Assembly (NCBI GenBank): GCA_002007745.1
Contig: CP019882.1
Location: forward strand, 1,736,001 to 1,800,000
DNA: 64,000 nucleotides
Direction: 5' to 3'
Origin: Mycolicibacterium litorale
GTDB taxonomy: Bacteria > Actinomycetota > Actinomycetes > Mycobacteriales > Mycobacteriaceae
Shown: positions 57,629 through 64,000 of the stretch, one piece after another
How positions within the stretch are numbered: the first letter of the stretch is position 1
Layout: each line of letters starts with the position of its first letter
Translations under genes and position numbers: made by a program
The notes under the pieces: model-generated
What the model was told of the DNA's origin: nothing
Databases searched by the model: none
What the model saw: the letters and a program-made list of their open reading frames with translations, nothing else

Positions 57629-58154
57629 ACAGGAAAGCAAAACTTACCGACTGGTAAGGTTTTGCCAGCAAACTTCCGATCACCATTTTGGTGAACAAAT
57701 GTGGACTGAAAAACCGAGCAAGTGCTTGGCCGGACGGGACGGCGCGCCGCGACCGACAGAGAAATCGTAGGTAACGATTGGATAACAATCGTGCTTTGAT
57801 CTGCGCAGTTGTGCCTACTCGACCGTAACCACCTGCATGCAGGACGTTTGTCCCGGATAGTCCGGTCACCCGTTCAGTGCTGTGTTACCCATCGTGCTGT
57901 TACCCGCGCGTAGAACTCGTCAGTAACCAATATCCGGCGGAAAATGGTGACGGCTCTTATGCCACTCTTAGTACAGCCGGTATGTCCCGCGGACCCTCGC
58001 CCCGGAGGCGTCCCGCGGACACCGTGATTCGACGGGGAATCGCCGAGAGACACCTCCGCAGGGCAGCGCAGGTCTGACACGCCGACACGAACCGATACGC
58101 GACGAGAACGCGGCCGCGAGCCGCGACGACGAGTACGACAGGGAGATACACAAG
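57629..58154. promoter_or_regulatory. fas upstream region with four palindromes
   Basis: The 526-base gap holds CTTACC-GACT-GGTAAG (57643-57658), TCACCA-TTT-TGGTGA (57680-57694), ACGATTG-GATAA-CAATCGT (57774-57792) and CCTGCATGCAGG (57832-57843). A direct repeat GTGCTG..TTACCC lies at 57877-57905. Mycobacterial fas is activated by the TetR-type FasR through inverted repeats in this promoter, so some of these are probable FasR sites. The first could also end transcription of the upstream gene. AGGGAG nine bases before GTG 58155 is the ribosome site. Confidence 0.55.
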
Positions 58155-61100
58155 GTGACGATCCACGAGCACGACAGGCTGTCCATGGGCGACGGATCAT
58201 GGCGCGGCGATGCGAAGGAGACCACCACCCACGCCTTGGTCGACCGCCTCAACGCCGGAGAGCCCTACGCCGTTGCCTTCGGCGGGCAGGGCAGCGCCTG
58301 GCTGGAGACCCTCGAAGAGCTGGTCACCTCGGCCGGTATCGAGTCCGAGCTGGCGACCCTGGCCGGTGAAGCCGAACTGCTGCTCGAGCCGGTGGCCGAC
58401 GAACTCGTGGTGGTCCGGCCGATCGGCTTCGAACCGCTGCGCTGGGTCCGTGCACTGGCCGCCGAGGAGCCGGTGCCCTCGGCCAAGCAGCTGACCTCGG
58501 CCGCGGTGTCGGTTCCCGGTGTGCTGCTGACCCAGATCGCCGCCATCCGCGCGCTGGCTCGTCAGGGCATGGACCTGGCGGCCACGCCGCCCGTCGCCGT
58601 CGCCGGACACTCCCAGGGCGTGCTGGCCGTCGAGGCGGTCCGGGCCGCCGGCGCCAACGATGTCCAGCTGCTGGCGCTGGCCCAGCTGATCGGTGCGGCA
58701 GGCACGCTGGTGGCCCGTCGCCGTGGCATTTCGGTGCTCGGCGACCGGCCACCGATGGTGTCGGTCACCAACGCCGAACCCGAACGCATCTACGAACTGC
58801 TCGAAGAGTTTGCTACCGACGTCCGCACGGTGCTGCCCCGGTGCTGTCGATCCGCAACGGCCGGCGTTCGGTGGTCATCACCGGCACTCCCGAGCAACTG
58901 TCCCGGTTCGAGCTGTACTGCGAGCAGATCGCCGAGGCCGAAGCCGCTGACCGCAAGAACAAGGTCCGCGGCGGCGCGGTGTTCAACCCGGTGTTCGATC
59001 CGGTCCAGGTCGAGGTCGGCTTCCACACGCCGCGACTGGCCGACGGCATCGACATCGTGGGCCGCTGGGCGCAGGCCGTCGGCCTGGACGTCGACCTGGC
59101 CCGGGCATTGACCGATGCGATCCTGGTCCAGCAGGTGGACTGGGTCGAGGAGGTCACCGCCCTGCACGAGGCCGGCGCCCGCTGGATTCTGGATCTGGGC
59201 CCCGGTGACATCCTCACCCGGCTCACCGCGCCGGTCATCCGCGGCCTCGGCATCGGCATCGTGCCGGCCGCCACCCGCGGCGGCCAGCGCAACCTGTTCA
59301 CCGTGGGCGCGGTGCCCGAGGTCGCCAAACCGTGGTCCAGCTACGCCCCGTCGGTGGTCACCCTGCCCGACGGATCGGTGAAGCTCTCCACCAAGTTCAC
59401 CCGGCTCACCGGCCGGTCGCCGATCCTGCTGGCCGGCATGACGCCCACCACCGTCGACGCCAAGATCGTGGCGGCCGCGGCCAACGCCGGGCACTGGGCC
59501 GAACTGGCCGGCGGCGGCCAGGTGACCGAGCCGATCTTCGATCGCCGTATCGCCGAACTGGAGACCCTGCTCCAGCCCGGCCGGGCCATCCAGTTCAACT
59601 CCCTGTTCCTGGATCCGTACCTGTGGAAGCTGCAGCTCGGCGGCAAGCGCCTGGTGCAGAAGGCGCGTCAGTCCGGCGCGCCGATCGACGGCGTGGTGGT
59701 CAGCGCCGGCATCCCCGATCTCGAGGAAGCCGTCGCGCTGATCGACGAGCTCAACACCGTCGGCATCAGCCACGTGGTGTTCAAGCCGGGCACGGTCGAG
59801 CAGATCCGCTCGGTCATCCGGATCGCCGCCGAGGTGCCCACCAAGCCGGTCATCGTGCACATCGAGGGCGGCCGCGCCGGTGGCCACCACTCCTGGGAAG
59901 ACCTCGACGACCTGCTGCTGACCACGTACTCCGAACTGCGTGGCCGGGCCAACATCACCGTCTGCGTCGGTGGCGGCATCGGCACGCCGGAGCGGGCCGC
60001 GGAGTACCTGTCCGGTCGGTGGTCGGCGGTCTACGGCTACCCGCTGATGCCGGTCGACGGCATCCTGGTCGGCACCGCGGCCATGGCCTGCCTGGAGGCC
60101 ACCACCTCCCCGGCGGTCAAGCAGCTGCTGGTCGACACCGCGGGCACCGACCACTGGGTCGGGGCCGGTACCGCCGTCAACGGCATGGCGTCCGGGCGCA
60201 GCCAGCTCGGCGCCGACATCCACGAGATCGACAACGCGGCCTCCCGCTGCGGTCGGCTGCTCGACGAGGTGGCCGGCGACGGCGACGCGGTCGCCGAGCG
60301 CCGCGAGGAGATCATCGCCGCCATGGCGGTGACGGCCAAGCCCTACTTCGGCGACGTCGCCGATATGACCTACCTGCAGTGGCTGCAGCGCTACCTCGAG
60401 CTGGCCATCGGCAACGGCGACTCCACCGCCGACACCAAGACCGCCGACTCCCCGTGGCTCGACATCAGCTGGCGGGACCGCTTCGCCGAGATGCTGCAGC
60501 GCGCCGAGGCGCGGCTCAACGCCGCCGACACCGGCGCCATCGAGACCCTGTTCGACGACGAGGCGCTGCTGGAGAACCCGGACGCCGCGGTGGCCGCGTT
60601 GCTGGCCCGCTACCCCGATGCCGAGACCGTTCTGCTGCACCCGGCCGACGTCCCGTTCTTCATCCAGCTGTGCAAGACGCTGGGCAAGCCGGTCAACTTC
60701 GTCCCGGTCATCGACAAGGACGTCCGGCGTTGGTGGCGCAGCGACTCGCTGTGGCAGGCGCACGACGCCCGCTACACCGCTGACCAGGTGTGCGTCATTC
60801 CCGGTACCGAAGCCGTCGCCGGCATCACCCGGGTCGACGAGCCGGTCGGCGAGCTGCTCGACCGCTTCGAGAAGGCCGCCGTCGACGAGGTGCTGGCCAC
60901 CGGCGCACAGCCCGAACCGGTCGCATCGCGCCTGCGGGGCCGCACCGATGTGACCGGGCCGCTGGCCATCGTGCTGGACTCTCCGGATGTGCTGTGGGCC
61001 GGTCGCACCGCCACCAACCCGGTGCACCGCATCGCCGCGCCGTCGAAATGGCAGGTGCGGGATGGACATTCGGCCACGAATCACGCCACCGGCGCGCGCC

Positions 61101-64000
61101 TCGAGGTCACCGCACCCGATCGGGTGGTGCTCAGTGTCCCGCTGTCGGGGACCTGGATCGACATCGCCTTCACCCTGCCCGCCACGGTGGTGGACGGCGG
61201 CGCCCCGGTCGTGCGCACCGAGGACGCTGCCACCGCGATGCGGGCCGTGCTGGCCATCGCCGCCGGTGTCGACGGACCCGACGCGCTGCCGCCGGTCGTC
61301 AACGGTTCGACCACCGTCACCGTGGGCTGGGATCCTGAGCGCGTCGCCGACCACACCGGTGTGACGGCGACGTTCGGTTCGCCGCTGGCGCCGACGCTGT
61401 CGATCGTGCCCGACGCGCTGGTCGGCCGCTGCTGGCCGGCGGTGTTCGCGGCCATCGGCGGCGCGGTCACCGACAGCGGTTTCCCGGTCGTCGAGGGCCT
61501 GCTGAGCCTGGTGCACCTGGACCACGCCGCCCAGCTGCTCAAGCCGCTGCCCAAGGAACCGACTCAATTGACGGTCACCGCAACGGCTTCGGTGGCCACC
61601 GACACCGAGGTGGGCCGGGTTGTCCCAGTCACTGTCAACGTCACCGACGCCAACGGCTTGATCCTGGCCGTCCTCGAGGAGCGGTTCGCCATCCGGGGTC
61701 GAACCGGCGCCAAGGAGCTGACCGACCCGGTCCGGGCCGGGGGAGCGGTCTCGGAGAACGCCACCGAGACCCCGCGCCGCCGCCGGCGCGACGTCACCAT
61801 CGGCGCGCCGGTCGACATGCGTCCGTTCGCGGTGGTCTCCGGTGACCACAACCCGATTCACACCGATCAGGCAGCCGCACTGCTGGCCGGGCTGGAATCG
61901 CCGATCGTGCACGGCATGTGGCTCTCGGCCGCCGCCCAGCACGTGGTCACCGCCACCGACGGCAAGCCGGTTCCGCCGGCCAAGCTGCTGGGCTGGACCG
62001 CCCGCTTCCTGGGCATGGTCGCACCGGGCGACGACATCGACTTCCGCGTCGACCGGGTCGGAATCGACCTGGGCGCAGAGGTTTTGGAGGTCACCGCCAA
62101 GGTCGGTACGGATCTGGTGATGAGCGCTACCGCCCGGCTGGCGGCGCCGAAGACGGTGTACGCCTTCCCCGGCCAGGGCATTCAGCACAAGGGCATGGGC
62201 ATGGAGGTGCGGGCCCGTTCCAAGGCCGCCCGCAAGGTGTGGGACACCGCCGACAAGTTCACCCGCGACACGCTGGGCTTCTCGGTACTGCATGTGGTGC
62301 GGGACAACCCGACCAGCCTGATCGCCGCCGGTGTGCACTACCAGCATCCCGAAGGTGTGCTGTACCTGACCCAGTTCACTCAGGTCGCGATGGCCACCGT
62401 CGCCGCCGCCCAGGTCGCCGAGATGCGCGAGCAGGGGGCGTTCGTCGAGGGCGCGATCGCCTGCGGCCACTCGGTGGGTGAGTACACCGCGCTGGCCTGT
62501 GTGTCCGGTGTCTACGCGCTGGAGGCGTTGCTGGAGGTGGTGTTCCACCGCGGCAGCAAGATGCACGACATCGTCCCGCGCGACGAGATGGGCCGGTCGA
62601 ATTACCGGCTGGCCGCCATCCGGCCGTCGCAGATCGACCTGCCGGATGCTGACGTCAAGGACTTCGTCGCCGGCATCGCCGAGCGCACCGGAGAATTCCT
62701 GCAGATCGTCAACTTCAACCTGCGCGGCTCGCAGTACGCGATCGCCGGGACGGTGCGCGGCCTGGAGGCGTTGGAGGAGGAGGTCGAGCGGCGTCGCGAG
62801 ATCAGCGGCGGCAAGCGGTCGTTCATCCTGGTTCCGGGCATCGATGTGCCGTTCCACTCCGAGGTGCTGCGGGTCGGTGTCGACGACTTCCGCCGCGCAC
62901 TGGAGCGGGTCATGCCGGACGACGCCGACCCCGCACTGATCGTCGGGCGGTACATCCCCAACCTGGTGCCGCGGCCGTTCACCCTGGACCGTGACTTCGT
63001 CCAGGAGATCCGCGATCTGGTGCCGGCCGAACCGCTCGACGAGATCCTCGCCGACTACGACACCTGGCGTAACGAGAAGCCGCGCGAGCTGTGCCGCAAG
63101 ATCGTCATCGAGTTGCTGGCCTGGCAGTTCGCCAGCCCGGTGCGCTGGATCGAGACCCAGGACCTGCTGTTCATCGAGGAAGCCGCCGGCGGTCTGGGTG
63201 TGGAGCGGTTCGTCGAGATCGGTGTCAAGTCGGCGCCGACGGTGGCCGGCTTGGCCAGCAACACGCTGAAGCTGCCCGAATACGCCCACAGCACAGTCGA
63301 AGTGCTCAACTCCGAGCGCGACGCCGCCGTGCTGTTCGCCACCGATACCGACCCCGAGCCGGATATCGACGAGGCACCGGTTGCCGAAGCGGCGGCCGAA
63401 GCTGTCGCGGTCGAGGCCGCCCCGGCAGCCGCACCTTCCGGTGGCCCCCGGCCGGACGACATCGTCTTCGACGCCGGCGATGCCACCCTGGCCCTGATCG
63501 CGCTGAGCGCCAAGATGCGCATCGACCAGATCGAATTGCTGGACTCCATCGAGTCCATCACCGACGGGGCGTCCTCGCGGCGCAACCAGCTGCTGGTCGA
63601 CTTGGGGTCGGAGCTCAACCTCGGCGCCATCGACGGTGCCGCGGAGGCGGATCTGGCTTCGCTGAAGGGTCAGGTGTCCAAGCTGGCCCGCACCTACAAG
63701 CCGTTCGGTCCGGTGCTCTCCGATGCGATCAACGATCAGTTGCGCACGGTGCTCGGCCCGTCCGGCAAGCGGCCGGCCGCGATCGCCGAGCGGGTCAAGA
63801 AGACCTGGGAACTCGGCGACGGGTGGGTCAAGCACGTGACCGCCGAACTGGCGTTGGGCACCCGCGAGGGCAGCAGCGTTCGCGGTGGCGCACTCGGCGG
63901 TCTGCATGAGGGCGCGCTGGCTGATGCCGCCGCGGTGGACAAGGCCGTCGATGCCGCGGTCGTCGCGGTCGCGGCCCGCAAGGGCATTGCCGTGTCGTTG
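58155..64000 (+). CDS. fas: Type I fatty acid synthase, 3' end outside window, one frame break
   Basis: About 1,949 of roughly 3,070 residues are present. In order they are acetyltransferase (GHSQG near 157), enoyl reductase with FMN loop (LLAGMTPTT, GGRAGGHHS), dehydratase hot-dog (SGDHNPIHTD), malonyl/palmitoyl transferase (CGHSVGEYTALA) and the ACP region (SITDGASSRRNQLL, where a serine would carry phosphopantetheine), then the linker to ketoreductase. The MTIHEHDR start matches known mycobacterial FAS. The frame breaks at C-run 58836-58839 (TVLP-PVLSIRNG); one added C restores it. FAS-I makes the C16-C26 acyl-CoAs used for phospholipids and mycolic acids. Confidence 0.93.

Noticed and set aside
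58790..63907. A minus-strand open frame of 1,705 codons opposite fas
   Set aside because: High GC at third positions keeps the antisense frame open. The plus strand encodes unmistakable FAS-I domains.

Overview
The window is high-GC actinobacterial DNA. Its gene content points to a mycobacterium, most likely an environmental, Mycolicibacterium-like species. The evidence is a type I fatty acid synthase next to a Tat-exported DUF1906 protein (the M. tuberculosis Rv2525c-fas arrangement), a complete DosR/DosS dormancy locus, Mce-associated membrane proteins, a PGRS-type glycine-rich protein, WS/DGAT acyltransferase and many small secreted proteins. Species is not determined. No tRNA, rRNA, insertion sequence, phage gene or CRISPR array was seen.

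Layout. 1-3 kb: small secreted or membrane proteins and a PGRS-repeat protein that has a signal sequence in place of a PE domain. 3-8.7 kb: acetoacetyl-CoA synthetase, SDR dehydrogenase, class III CoA-transferase and thiolase, arranged divergently. 8.7-9.56 kb: long intergenic stretch with AT-rich islands. 9.56-13.6 kb: a giant alanine-rich surface-type protein built on five almost identical 408-bp tandem repeats. 13.7-15.5 kb: Mce-associated and secreted proteins. 15.7-21.8 kb: a xylulokinase-type sugar kinase, then a LysR / APC permease / (R)-amine transaminase / alanine racemase cassette. 22-25.2 kb: Mce-associated pair, Bfd ferredoxin, SDR. 25.2-49.4 kb: a dormancy (DosR) island. 49.5-52.8 kb: acyl-CoA dehydrogenase, ChaB/Rho-N protein, MFS transporter. 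52.9-56.7 kb: PotABCD-type polyamine ABC operon. 56.9-64 kb: DUF1906 protein and the 5' two thirds of fas.

How the genes work together. The dormancy island gathers homologues of genes that are scattered over several M. tuberculosis loci: acg-type nitroreductases, Rv1733c, Rv1738, Rv2004c-Rv2006, Rv2029c-Rv2030c and Rv3132c-Rv3134c, plus a wax-ester/triacylglycerol synthase, PEP synthase and a P-type ATPase. DosR-box-like palindromes lie in several of its divergent promoters; the best, at 39625-39644, matches 11 of 12 core bases. The amine cassette reads as a route for importing an amine or amino compound, deaminating it onto pyruvate to give D-alanine, and racemising that to L-alanine.

Sequence quality. 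Seven frame breaks in four long genes (alanine-rich protein, xylB-like, magnesium ATPase-like, fas) all have the same form: one base missing from a G or C run. Because fas is essential in mycobacteria, most of these are probably consensus errors. They are therefore annotated as one interrupted CDS each, not as pseudogenes.
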